A stretch of 21,072 nucleotides of DNA from G020353115 sp964389685 (GCA_964389685.1 CAYMFM010000069.1:1-21072), one strand, 5' to 3'; positions 1-7,328 are shown, counted from the stretch's first letter. A program made the numbers and translations. The notes: generated by a model not told the origin, from the letters alone.

Positions 1-294
1 CCTCTGAAGAGTGCAAGGATACAATTATCGTCTCCTGAGTCTAAGATGAGTTGCTTCCCAAATCCTTTCCGGAATACCCTGACAGTCTCTTTTGAATTAA
101 ATCAACCGGCACACCTGGAGTTCCAGATTTATGATATCCTCGGGAAGAAGCAGATGGTTCCTTATTCATCGTTCCATTCTACGGGGAAAATACAGGTTAA
201 TTTGGACCTGAACCGGTTGCCTCCAGGGACCTATATTATCAGGTCAGTAATCACAGGATTAGTAATGGACCAGAAAATTATCAAAAAGCTATAG
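1..294 (+). CDS. C-terminal end of a secreted protein with a type IX secretion sorting domain (partial)
   Basis: The reading frame is open from the first base of the window and ends with TAG at 292-294, so this is the 3' end of a gene that begins upstream; the ATG at 46 is internal. The visible residues form a type A T9SS sorting domain: a PNPF motif near the start, the strand/turn motif IYDILGKK, then LPPGTYIIR and a lysine-rich end (KIIKKL). In this family the domain directs export through the Por/Gld type IX system and is removed at the cell surface. What the cargo does cannot be seen. The next gene starts one base after the stop, which suggests co-transcription. Confidence 0.85.
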   Translation, partial: PLKSARIQLSSPESKMSCFPNPFRNTLTVSFELNQPAHLEFQIYDILGKKQMVPYSSFHSTGKIQVNLDLNRLPPGTYIIRSVITGLVMDQKIIKKL

Positions 295-295
295 C

Positions 296-1951
296 ATGGT
301 ACGATATTTTGCCCTTGTTTCTCTGTTTTCCTGCATGACAGGTTTTTTCAACATTACGTTTTCTCAGACAAACACACAGATCCCTCCGGAAAAACCAAAA
401 CTTGTCATTCAGATCATTGCAGGCCAGATGAGGTATGATTATTTAAGCCGGTACTGGAATAAATTCGGGGAGGGTGGATTCAAGAGACTCATTAACGAAG
501 GCACCTTTTGCAGAAATGCCAACTTCCCCTACCTCTTCACCCAATCTGGACCGGGACATGCAACCATTGCTACCGGCACAACACCTGACCATCACGCCAT
601 AGTATCGGATCAATGGTACATCCGGTTAAAAGATGAAATGGTCGGGTCTACCGACGATCCAGCCGTCGATCCGGTTGGAGGAAGCTTCGAGAATGGCAGG
701 CACTCACCCCTGTTCCTGCTTTCTACAACAGTGGGTGATGAGCTCAGGCTCTCTACCAATTTCCGGTCTAAAGTATTCTCTGTAGCGCTGGACAAACAAT
801 CCTCAATCCTGACCGGCGGACATGCCTCTAATGGTGCATTCTGGTACGATGATGAAACAGGAACATGGATGACCAGTTCTTTTTATATGGATTCACTGCC
901 GGGATGGCTAAAGGAATTCAACCAAAAGAAATTCCCCGATATTTACCTGGAACGAGAATGGAATACGCTCCTTTCGCTGGAACAGTATACAGAAAGTACC
1001 AATGACACAACCCGGTATGAGAAAGGAATTAATGGCAGGTCCGTTTTTCCTTATGACCTGAAAAAACTCAGCAGGGAAGGAAGAAACAAAAAGAACTATG
1101 CGGTTTTGCTTACTACACCATTTGGAAATACCTTTACCAAGGACCTTGCAATTACCACCATAGTAGAGGAAGAACTGGGGCGGGATGATTATCCCGATCT
1201 GCTGAACATCACCTTTTCATCTGCCGATTACCTGGGTTTACAGTTTGGTCCCAACGCTGTTGAAATGGAAGATACCTACCTTCGGTTGGACCGGGATATC
1301 GCACACTTCCTCCGGTTTATTGATGAATATATAGGGAAAAAGAATGTACTGATTGTGTTGACAGCAGACCATGGTGTGGCAAGAATTCCACAATATCTCT
1401 CAGAATCAAGGATACCTTCAGGCTATTTTAAATACAGGCAGGCAATGACACTCTTAAAGAGCTATCTCAATATTCTTTATGGAAATGGAGATTGGGTAAG
1501 CGCCTATACCCAGCAACAGATCTATTTGAATCATACCCTCATTGAAGATTCAAACCTTGACCTGGAGGAGATGCAGACCCGGGTTGCCCGTTTCATGATT
1601 CAGTTCACCGGTGTGGCAAACTCCATTACCGCTACAACACTCCAGACAACTCACTTCACGGAGGGTATCTTCCATAAGATCCAGAATAGTTACAACCAGA
1701 AAAGATCGGGTGATGTTATTCTTAACCTTGAACCCGGGTGGATTGAAGAGAATGGCAACTCAACCGGACATAACTCCGCCTACCCGTATGATACCCATGT
1801 ACCATTGATCTGGTACGGATGGAAAATAAGTCGTAGCACACTCCTTAGACCAGTGTCCATGATCGATATTGCCCCTACTTTATCCTACTTTCTCGATATC
1901 TCATGGCCAACAGCAAGTACCGGCAAAACAATCCTTGAACTGATCCGCTGA
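296..1951 (+). CDS. PafA-like alkaline phosphatase superfamily protein, probable pseudo-phosphatase
   Basis: A 551-residue secreted protein, about the length of Elizabethkingia PafA. The signal peptide appears to end at TFS|Q (residue 23/24). The superfamily fold is readable throughout: QMRYDYL (44-50), TQSGPGH (82-88, where the nucleophile would be S84), TPFGNTFTKD, DYLG (311-314), TADHG (356-360), GHNSAYPYDTHVP (491-503). Against PafA, metal ligands D352, H353, D305 and H486 are retained (D358, H359, D311, H492). Ligand D38 is G43 and H309 is L315, so each zinc site loses one ligand. The phosphate-binding K162/R164 correspond to D166/Q168 and N100 is also replaced. The alignment is by eye. 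Hydrolytic activity is therefore doubtful; a binding role or altered metal use is possible. The start abuts the preceding stop. Confidence 0.85.
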   Translation: MVRYFALVSLFSCMTGFFNITFSQTNTQIPPEKPKLVIQIIAGQMRYDYLSRYWNKFGEGGFKRLINEGTFCRNANFPYLFTQSGPGHATIATGTTPDHHAIVSDQWYIRLKDEMVGSTDDPAVDPVGGSFENGRHSPLFLLSTTVGDELRLSTNFRSKVFSVALDKQSSILTGGHASNGAFWYDDETGTWMTSSFYMDSLPGWLKEFNQKKFPDIYLEREWNTLLSLEQYTESTNDTTRYEKGINGRSVFPYDLKKLSREGRNKKNYAVLLTTPFGNTFTKDLAITTIVEEELGRDDYPDLLNITFSSADYLGLQFGPNAVEMEDTYLRLDRDIAHFLRFIDEYIGKKNVLIVLTADHGVARIPQYLSESRIPSGYFKYRQAMTLLKSYLNILYGNGDWVSAYTQQQIYLNHTLIEDSNLDLEEMQTRVARFMIQFTGVANSITATTLQTTHFTEGIFHKIQNSYNQKRSGDVILNLEPGWIEENGNSTGHNSAYPYDTHVPLIWYGWKISRSTLLRPVSMIDIAPTLSYFLDISWPTASTGKTILELIR

Positions 1952-2100
1952 TATTTTTTTCAGATTTTAATTATGTTTCAAATCCCAAATCGTTCGAAGA
2001 ACGATAGAATGGCCTTTAAAATACCGCTCTGCAGTATAAAAGAAAGGCATCCACCTATAGGGCCTTCGAAAGATCCCTTACGGGACATTGTCAGGTAATA

Positions 2101-2173
2101 TTAACCCGAATTATTCATGCAAAAACATAGTGCATTGCATGAACCGGAGCGAAGCGGAGCTCACCGAAGGTAA
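2101..2173 (+). repeat. Dispersed repeat family 2, short copy
   Basis: The first 40 bases match 6248-6287 with two differences, and the last 16 bases (2158-2173) match 6345-6360 exactly. The middle is shorter here than in the other copy (about 17 against 57 bases). No terminal inverted repeat is visible in this copy, so it may be truncated. Confidence 0.75.
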
Positions 2174-2227
2174 TAACCAACGGTGGTAACCGGTGGTTAA
2201 AATGTACGAGGAGATTACAACCCTGCA

Positions 2228-2268
2228 GGGGTTGAATATTTACATGTAAGGCATTAGTATTCAACCCC
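2228..2268. repeat. Inverted repeat, 11-bp arms
   Basis: GGGGTTGAATA at 2228-2238 is the exact reverse complement of 2258-2268, with a 19-base loop. It lies directly beside the 11-bp tandem array and could fold as a hairpin. No T-run follows, so it is not a convincing terminator. Confidence 0.6.
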
Positions 2269-2386
2269 CTGACTGCCGGCAGGCAAGGCAATAGTCAAGC
2301 AATGGTCATGCAATGGTCATGCAATGGTCATGCAATGGTCATGCAATAGTCAGTGACGAGTAACGCCATGCCTGCCGGCAGTCAGG
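2268..2386. repeat. Tandem 11-bp array inside a large inverted repeat
   Basis: Six units of 11 bp (2289-2354; the four central ones are identical, CAATGGTCATG) sit between two inverted arms. The arms 2268-2284 and 2370-2386 are perfect 17-bp reverse complements carrying CTGCCGGCAG; allowing one mismatch they extend to 2268-2289 and 2365-2386. The array is not a multiple of three and no frame through it looks coding. The right arm also splits a heptad array (word AGTGACG, 2352-2365 and 2387-2400). Confidence 0.8.
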
Positions 2387-2497
2387 AGTGACGAGTGATA
2401 AGTTCCGGGGAATTCAGAACTTAGAACCAAGCAAATAATCAGTTTTCACCTGCCGGCTAGGCACGGCATCCAGCATCCTTATTTTTTTTACTCTCTG

Positions 2498-2518
2498 CCC
2501 CATGCCCCATGCTCTATG
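2498..2518. repeat. Heptanucleotide array, word CCCCATG
   Basis: Three 7-bp units, the first two identical and the third CTCTATG. The same word occurs at 10902-10922, and a variant at 2762-2789. Confidence 0.7.
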
Positions 2519-2545
2519 CAAAATACACTCATTATTCCTCTGCCT

Positions 2546-2596
2546 ACTGCGGACTGAAGACTGCGGACTCCTGCCTGCCGGCAGGCAGGGCGGACT
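2546..2596. repeat. Heptanucleotide array, word ACTGCGG, split by a 20-bp palindrome
   Basis: Three full 7-bp units occupy 2546-2566. A fourth begins with ACT (2567-2569), is interrupted by the perfect palindrome cctgcctgccggcaggcagg (2570-2589), and resumes with GCGG then ACT (2590-2596). Removing the palindrome restores an unbroken heptad register. The stretch 2546-2569 matches 10804-10827 at 21 of 24 positions. Confidence 0.8.
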
Positions 2597-2640
2597 TACC
2601 CTTAACCCTGACGCTCTCTCCGATCGGTCAGGGCCTATGG

Positions 2641-2685
2641 CCCGTACCCCGTACCCCGTAACGGCTCACTGTTCACTGCTCACTG
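2641..2685. repeat. Two adjacent heptanucleotide arrays, words CCCGTAC and CTCACTG
   Basis: CCCGTAC-type units fill 2641-2661 (three units) and CTCACTG-type units fill 2665-2685 (three units), separated by three bases. The preceding 11 bases, GGGCCTATGGC (2631-2641), recur exactly at 10758-10768. Confidence 0.7.
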
Positions 2686-2699
2686 CCTCCTCCTTCCTT

Positions 2700-2734
2700 C
2701 ATAATTCGTTATTCCTTGTTCATTATTCGATATT
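2700..2734. repeat. Heptanucleotide array, word CATTATT
   Basis: Five units of 7 bp, each starting with C and ending in TT. The flank and first units (2697-2711) and the last units (2719-2734) match 10844-10858 and 10886-10901 exactly. At the second site a GC-rich hairpin lies between the two parts. Confidence 0.75.
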
Positions 2735-2761
2735 TCTTTTTTCCATACCCTCTATTCTTTT

Positions 2762-2789
2762 CTCCACGCCCCGTGCTCCTTGCTCCATG
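2762..2789. repeat. Heptanucleotide array, word CTCCATG
   Basis: Four degenerate 7-bp units ending in TG or CG. This is a variant of the CCCCATG/CTCCATG word found at 2498 and 10902. Confidence 0.6.
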
Positions 2790-2856
2790 CTTCCCCTCAT
2801 CCCTCCTCCTTCCATATCAATTTAATTTCTGTACCTTTACATAGAGAGGTTCACTA

Positions 2857-3993
2857 ATGCAGGTTCATAAAATGGGGTTTATACATCGATTTGTATTTAT
2901 TGGAGTGACTCTGTTTTTTTCTGAGCAGGGAATCTTTTCCCAGGTACGGATATTTGAAAGGCAGGATATTATGGATAAGATCCGGAATGGGATTGACCAT
3001 GCATACAATTATGATTTTCAGGGAGCTGATTCCATATTCCGGCAGGTGGAAAACCTGACTCCCGGACATCCGGTAAACCCCTTTTTACGCGGGTTCCTCA
3101 TCTATTGGGAAACCACACCAATAACCCCGTTTGAGCAGAGATCCGGCGAATTTATATCGGAAATGGAGGAGACAAAACGCATCTCCCAAAACATGACTGA
3201 TAAGAATGAGGAGGATATAGAGGGAATCTTCTTCAATCTGACTGCACATGCACTTCTTCTGCTATACTATGCCGATAATGGTGACAGCAGGGAAGTGCTT
3301 TCACTGGTCATCCCCACTTACCGGCGCCTTAAACAGGGGTTTTATCTGGACCAGAAATTCGCGGAATTTCGGTTCTTTACCGGTGTTTATAATTACTACC
3401 GCGAAGTATACCCCGTCATTCATCCCGTCTATAAACCCGTCTCAGTGTTCTTCCCCCCGGGTGACAAGGATGTAGGGTGGGGAATGCTCCTGTGGATCAA
3501 GGATAATTCTGTTTTTTTGCGGGCTGAAGCATTGTACTTCCTCTCCCATATTGCCATGAGTATGGAGGATAATCCTGAACTTTCGCTCACGTTTACAAAA
3601 GAAGTGCTTGATATCTTTCCCCATAATAACTTCTTCAGAATAAGGCATTTGCTCGCATTAAACTCGGCAGGTAACTATACAGAGATCAAATACCATATAA
3701 AGATACTTCAGCAAAATATTACCACAGATCGGTTTGTATCCATGGCGTGCCTGATATTTGGCGGCATTGTGCAGGAAAAGCTGGAAAAGAATGATAAAGC
3801 TGCTGAGCAAAACTACCTGGAAGGATTAAAAATAGCTGACCAGTATGGCATCAGGGTCGAGAATTATAGTGCACTTGCCCATTTTGGCCTCAGTAGAATT
3901 TATGAACGACAGGGAGACAGAAAATCGGCTCGGGACCACTGGAAAGAGGCAAAATCACAGGCTAAATATGACTATATACTGAAAAACAACTGA
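2857..3993 (+). CDS. Secreted TPR-like helical repeat protein, function unknown
   Basis: 378 residues. A hydrophobic signal segment ends near IFS|Q (28/29), so the protein is exported, probably to the periplasm. If translation begins at the second ATG (2872, residue M6) the signal keeps a better n-region; both starts are possible. The mature part is alpha-helical with degenerate TPR character: NYDFQGADSIFRQVENLTPGHP near 51-72 resembles the opening helices of the IML2/TTC39-like group, and AHFGLSRIYERQGDRKSARDHWKEA near the C-terminus is a recognisable TPR. No catalytic motif is visible. It stands alone, with repeat DNA upstream and a separate promoter before the next gene. A scaffold or interaction role is an inference from the repeat type only. 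Confidence 0.8.
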   Translation: MQVHKMGFIHRFVFIGVTLFFSEQGIFSQVRIFERQDIMDKIRNGIDHAYNYDFQGADSIFRQVENLTPGHPVNPFLRGFLIYWETTPITPFEQRSGEFISEMEETKRISQNMTDKNEEDIEGIFFNLTAHALLLLYYADNGDSREVLSLVIPTYRRLKQGFYLDQKFAEFRFFTGVYNYYREVYPVIHPVYKPVSVFFPPGDKDVGWGMLLWIKDNSVFLRAEALYFLSHIAMSMEDNPELSLTFTKEVLDIFPHNNFFRIRHLLALNSAGNYTEIKYHIKILQQNITTDRFVSMACLIFGGIVQEKLEKNDKAAEQNYLEGLKIADQYGIRVENYSALAHFGLSRIYERQGDRKSARDHWKEAKSQAKYDYILKNN

Positions 3994-4101
3994 TCATCCC
4001 ACCTTAGATCATGGTATGGTTTTTGATCCGAACTTCCATGCACTTCACCCATACATGAAATAGATAGAAATAATTCTTTTTTATAAATTGATAACTCTTT
4101 A

Positions 4102-4109
4102 TATATTTG
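4102..4109 (+). promoter_or_regulatory. Predicted promoter -7 element for the TPR gene at 4150
   Basis: TATATTTG matches the Bacteroidota -7 consensus TAnnTTTG exactly. Nineteen bases upstream lies a T-run instead of a clean TTG, so the -33 element is weak. The leader would be about 35 bases, AT-rich, and without a Shine-Dalgarno sequence. Confidence 0.5.
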
Positions 4110-4149
4110 CATCTTTACTTCATTAAATTTTTACTAAAAAATAAAGATC

Positions 4150-5130
4150 ATGGTAACGAAATCATGGAAACTTGGTAAGAAATGGATAGCCATTTTTCTG
4201 ACACTTATTACCCTTACAGGTTATGCACAAACCAAAAATGATGCGATCGCTGCCTATAATGAAGGGGTTCAGCTTTTACAATCCAATGCCGCTGAAGCAC
4301 TTGCTGCATTAGAGAAATGTATCGGCATATGCCAAACGCTTGGTGAAGAAGGCGATGAAACCAGGGCTCTTGCTGAAATTCAGATTCCTAAACTGCATTA
4401 CAGATTAGCCAGAGAAAGTTTGCGAGCCAAAAACTATGTTGAAGCCATTGACAGGTTCAATAATACAATTGAAGTTGCGGATAAATATGATGATATCGAG
4501 GTGAAAGAAGCATCATTGAATTATTTACAGCAATTACACTATGCTTTAGCGGAAAGCTATCGTAAAAGCAAAGATTTTGAAAATGCTCATGCAAATTATG
4601 ATAAAGCCATTGAATACAATCCTAACTATACCAAAGCAATATTGGGTAAAGGACTCGTTTATCGCGAGCAAAATGATACTGCAAATATGAAGACCACTTT
4701 GGATAAAGTAATCGAAGTTGGCCTGAATATCAATGATTTGAAATCTGTAGAAACCGCTGAAAATGTTTTAAAGAATACATATCATAATGCAGCTGTCAAG
4801 GCATTATCCGAGCAAAAGACAGATGAAGCAGAGGAAGCCCTGAAGCTAACCATTGAGTATGGAAACGAATCTGCAGATGTGTATTACCATTTGGCAAAGA
4901 TCTATAATACAAAAGAAAACTTTCTTGAAGCTATGAATTTGCTTAATAAGGCAATTGAATTGGAGGAAGGTGGTGATGAAGCCAAAGCAAGATTGTATTT
5001 TGAACTCGCCAACTCCCTGGTAGAATTAGGAGATACAACTGCAGCTTGTGAAGCTTACAAAAAGGCTTCTTTTGGAGCATATGCTGAAAATGCAAAGTAC
5101 CAGATCGAGCAAGTTCTAAAATGTAAGTAA
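4150..5130 (+). CDS. Secreted tetratricopeptide repeat protein
   Basis: 326 residues with a signal peptide ending at GYA|Q (26/27), placing it in the periplasm or outside the cell. Most of the mature protein is TPR. The clearest units are YALAESYRKSKDFENAHANYDKAIEYNPN (about 130-160), KAILGKGLVYREQNDTANMKTTLDKVIE, VYYHLAKIYNTKENFLEAMNLLNKAIEL and ARLYFELANSLVELGDTTAACEAYKKA at the C-terminus. There is no catalytic domain, so an adaptor or scaffold role is the default inference. Its promoter is its own. The gene and its downstream neighbour are more AT-rich than the flanking core genes, which may mean a different origin. The minus-strand gene at 5182 converges on it with a 51-bp gap. Confidence 0.85.
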   Translation: MVTKSWKLGKKWIAIFLTLITLTGYAQTKNDAIAAYNEGVQLLQSNAAEALAALEKCIGICQTLGEEGDETRALAEIQIPKLHYRLARESLRAKNYVEAIDRFNNTIEVADKYDDIEVKEASLNYLQQLHYALAESYRKSKDFENAHANYDKAIEYNPNYTKAILGKGLVYREQNDTANMKTTLDKVIEVGLNINDLKSVETAENVLKNTYHNAAVKALSEQKTDEAEEALKLTIEYGNESADVYYHLAKIYNTKENFLEAMNLLNKAIELEEGGDEAKARLYFELANSLVELGDTTAACEAYKKASFGAYAENAKYQIEQVLKCK

Positions 5131-5181
5131 TCGAAAATTAGTTGGAATTTAGAACTAAAAAAATGAGATATTTAAATTTGT

Positions 5182-5598
5182 CTAAAAAATAGATTTAGCT
5201 TTAACTTGCTTTTCATAAACATATAAAACCATTTCCCAGTCACAATTAATTTTTATTAGTGATTTCAAGTCAAAAGTATCCATCTCTTTAAACTTCTTAA
5301 TATTTGCTTGTAGATAACCATCTACACTCCATTCCTGAATAGCTTTAAACGCAATGTTTGTATGTTCACTTTCAAAGACATCAATTAATTTTACGAGTTT
5401 ATCTGCTTGATTATTGATAACATATACTACCATCTCATAATCATCACCCCATTGATTTATTGCAAATTGTCTAATGCCTTTTCTATAATCTTCAGGAAAA
5501 TTCTCTTTAATATAAGTAGCATTTGTACTTAAACTTTGTGCAATAATTAAAGTTGGAATACATATTAAAATAATTGTAAAAACGATTGTACGTTTCAT
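5182..5598 (-). CDS. Small secreted protein of unknown function with internal repeats
   Basis: 138 residues; I do not recognise the family. A clear signal peptide (MKR n-region, hydrophobic core, LIIA|Q at 20/21) predicts export. The mature part shows degenerate internal repetition: AINQWGDDYE near 46-55 resembles AIQEWSVDGY near 86-95, and DYEMVVYVINNQ (53-64) resembles DWEMVLYVYEKQ (120-131). The DNA is strongly AT-rich (about 30% GC in 5401-5460 by hand count). The message would read CCUCCU just before the start, the opposite of a Shine-Dalgarno sequence. A weak 6-bp hairpin at 5138-5158 followed by TTTT on this strand may end the transcript. It has no partner gene on its strand nearby. 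Confidence 0.7.
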   Translation of the reverse strand: MKRTIVFTIILICIPTLIIAQSLSTNATYIKENFPEDYRKGIRQFAINQWGDDYEMVVYVINNQADKLVKLIDVFESEHTNIAFKAIQEWSVDGYLQANIKKFKEMDTFDLKSLIKINCDWEMVLYVYEKQVKAKSIF

Positions 5599-6247
5599 AA
5601 TAGGAGGTTTTAGTTGGTTTGATATATAAAATTACAAAAAAGTTTAATTCATTTCTTCTATCAGATCATTTTAAAACCATTTCTTACAAAAATCACCTAA
5701 ACATAAAAAAGATTTAGGCTTGGGTATCGAGTCAGTTACACTGTGTCATTTACTGGCCTATGGATTATATAAGGGTATCAAAATTGATTTAAAGGCTAAT
5801 CTAATCCAATTAAATCCAATTCGACATCTTTTTCTGAAAAAGCAACTCCTTTAAGATAACTCGAAAGACCTTTGCACCTTTTAAAAAGTTCTTTTTTTAT
5901 ACTCATAGCATAGTTGTAGACCAAAGTATGCGGTCCAACTACATTGATATTACTCACTGCTTTCCAGCGGTTTATTCGCATCCGCAATTCAATCACACTT
6001 TCTGCTCATGAGGTTCTCATTCCTTCGTCGCTCAAACGTTCGTGAGCTCGCTCGCCTGCCGGACAGGCTTCGCTCGGTTCAACGGGAAACCGCTTTAGGA
6101 ACCGCAACTTGCCATACGTTTATAATTAAATCCGTCAGACGGCTCCACGCACTAGCCAACGAATCCGGCAGACGGTGTTATGCTTTAATAAACAGAAGGT
6201 TAATTAAATTTTTATATTAATTTTTAATAGCACAACGGGTTAACTTA

Positions 6248-6468
6248 TTAACCCGCATTATTCATGCAAAAACGTAGTGCATTGCATTAATGTGTGATGG
6301 ATAGAGTGAAGCAATGCGGGAACCGAACTCGCCTTAAGCGAGTGAGCTCACCGAAGGTAAACCCCGACAAGAAAATACCCAAATTTGAGGATTGGAATGA
6401 ACTCAAATTTGTGGTATTTCTTCGTCGTCAGGATTATTCAGAATTGGCTTATGAATAATCCGGGTTAA
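6248..6468 (+). mobile_element. MITE-like structured repeat, family 2, long copy
   Basis: The 221-bp element is bounded by inverted ends: 6248-6265 and 6451-6468 are reverse complements with one mismatch in 18 (TTAACCCG..ATTATTCAT). Inside are further inverted pairs: 6371-6389 with 6402-6420 (one shift, one difference) and a perfect 10-bp stem 6431-6440 with 6452-6461. It contains no gene. The left 40 bases and an internal 16-base block recur at 2101-2173. The architecture suggests a non-autonomous element or a structured RNA; no transposase is present in the window. Confidence 0.65.
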
Positions 6469-6493
6469 AAGTTATCAGTTATACGTTAAAAAG

Positions 6494-6523
6494 AGGCAAT
6501 GCCTAAGTGGTGTTGCCTTTTTT
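6494..6523. terminator. Bidirectional intrinsic terminator
   Basis: AGGCAA (6494-6499) pairs with TTGCCT (6513-6518) over a 13-base loop. On the plus strand a run of six T follows (6518-6523); read on the minus strand the stem is followed by CTTTTTAA. It lies about 80 bp past the GGGP synthase stop and would close the minus-strand ssb-to-GGGPS transcript. Confidence 0.6.
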
Positions 6524-6542
6524 AATATAATTTCCCATTCTA

Positions 6543-6570
6543 CAATTAACAATTAACATTTAACCTTTAA
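6543..6570. repeat. Heptanucleotide array, word CAATTAA
   Basis: Four units of 7 bp ending in TAA, decaying into less regular AAC-rich units up to about 6595. The same word occurs at 10702-10722. Confidence 0.65.
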
Positions 6571-6599
6571 CAACTTATCAACCAATAACATATAACTTT

Positions 6600-7328
6600 T
6601 CAGCTCTCGTCCCGTAGGGAAGCAATCTCCCCGAGCAATCCAGGGTTTTTCTCAATGGCATTTCCAACCACAAGGATGTCAGCACCTGCCGCGTAAATAT
6701 CAGCAGCATCCTCTTTACTCCTGATTCCACCTCCTACAATTACGGGAACAGTTACATGCTGCTTTACACCCTTGATAATGGCTTCAGGTACCCGGGTACT
6801 GGCCCCACTACCGGCCTCCAGATAGATGAGTTTATATCCCAGCATCTCAGAGGCAAGAGCAGTAGCAATGGCAATATCCGGCTTGTCAGAAGGGATGGGT
6901 TTTGTGTAGCTCATGTATTCAACCGATGTTGTAACACCACTCTCAATCAGGATGTAAGCAGTGGATATGATCTCAAGATTGCTTTTCTTTAACAGAGGAG
7001 CTGCTATGATATGATTCCCGATTAAAAAGTCAGGATTCCTTCCGGAAACCAGAGATAACAGCAGAATACCATCGGCATGATTGGAGATCTGGAGAAGGCT
7101 GCCGGGAAATAATAGCACCGGAATGGAGCTGTTCCCTTTGATCAGGTCAATAACCGGATCAACCGGATTGGAAATCAGACTCCCTCCAATGAGAATGAAA
7201 TCAATACTGTTCCGGCTGGCAACACGGAGCGTTTCGATCAGGGAATCCTCCTCAATCTTATCCGGATCAACCAGCAGGGCAATCTGTTTACGCTTCCCGG
7301 TTTTGTGCAGTATCGAATCGTATATCAT
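6600..7328 (-). CDS. Geranylgeranylglyceryl phosphate synthase (PcrB/GGGPS family)
   Basis: The enzyme joins geranylgeranyl diphosphate (or a related prenyl diphosphate) to sn-glycerol-1-phosphate, the first step of ether-lipid-type prenyl glycerol synthesis; it is a soluble TIM barrel. Seen here from the ATG at 7328 (242 residues): LLVDPDK (18-24) with the Mg-binding acidic residues, GGS (48-50), YLEAGSG (169-175) that binds phosphate and prenyl chain, VGGGIRS (198-204) and VVGNAIE (220-226). A TTG at 7340 would add four residues, but the ATG fits the family's usual beginning. It is the last gene of the minus-strand cluster, 38 bp after the transferase stop. Bacteroidota homologues form their own GGGPS group; the fate of the product in these bacteria is not clear to me. 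Confidence 0.92.
   Translation of the reverse strand: MIYDSILHKTGKRKQIALLVDPDKIEEDSLIETLRVASRNSIDFILIGGSLISNPVDPVIDLIKGNSSIPVLLFPGSLLQISNHADGILLLSLVSGRNPDFLIGNHIIAAPLLKKSNLEIISTAYILIESGVTTSVEYMSYTKPIPSDKPDIAIATALASEMLGYKLIYLEAGSGASTRVPEAIIKGVKQHVTVPVIVGGGIRSKEDAADIYAAGADILVVGNAIEKNPGLLGEIASLRDES

Larger units (their letters stand above)
1952..2856. other. Repeat-rich non-coding island between the phosphatase-like and TPR genes
   Basis: No gene is supported here; an open frame at 2502-2825 runs through low-complexity repeats and does not look like protein. The stretch holds a small hairpin (TCGTTC/GAACGA, 1990-2004), one copy of a dispersed repeat (2101-2173), an 11-bp inverted repeat around 2228-2268, an 11-bp tandem array, CTGCCGGCAG-type palindromes, and from 2498 to 2789 a succession of heptanucleotide arrays, listed separately. 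A TACCTTTA box at 2832-2839 could be the -7 element of the next gene, but no matching -33 element is visible. Confidence 0.8.
5599..6599. other. 1-kb AT-rich, repeat-bearing intergenic region
   Basis: No gene is supported. A GTG-initiated minus-strand frame of 66 codons (5796-5996) has no family signature and may be a gene remnant. The plus-strand frame at 6008-6220 lies in repeat-like DNA rich in CGCTCG and CTGCCGG motifs, including the hairpin GCCTG/CAGGC at 6054-6068. An 8-bp stem (6236-6243 with 6248-6255) marks the left edge of a MITE-like element. A terminator and a heptad array follow before the GGGP synthase stop. Confidence 0.75.

Noticed and set aside
46..294. A complete 82-residue gene starting at ATG 46
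   Set aside because: The same frame is open to the first base of the window and the encoded T9SS sorting domain is normally the end of a much larger protein, so this is a partial gene.
2289..2354. CRISPR array
   Set aside because: The units are 11 bp and directly abutting, without spacers, and there are no cas genes.
2502..2825. 107-codon open frame
   Set aside because: It runs through heptad arrays and palindromes; the translation is low-complexity, with no domain.
5796..5996. 66-codon minus-strand frame with GTG start
   Set aside because: No recognisable family, no promoter, and it borders repeat-like DNA. Possibly a remnant; not enough to call a gene.
6008..6243. Integron attC-like site (GTTATGC and CACAAC motifs, CGCTCG-rich arms)
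   Set aside because: The core motifs do not fit RYYYAAC/GTTRRRY in the right order, and there is no integrase or cassette series.
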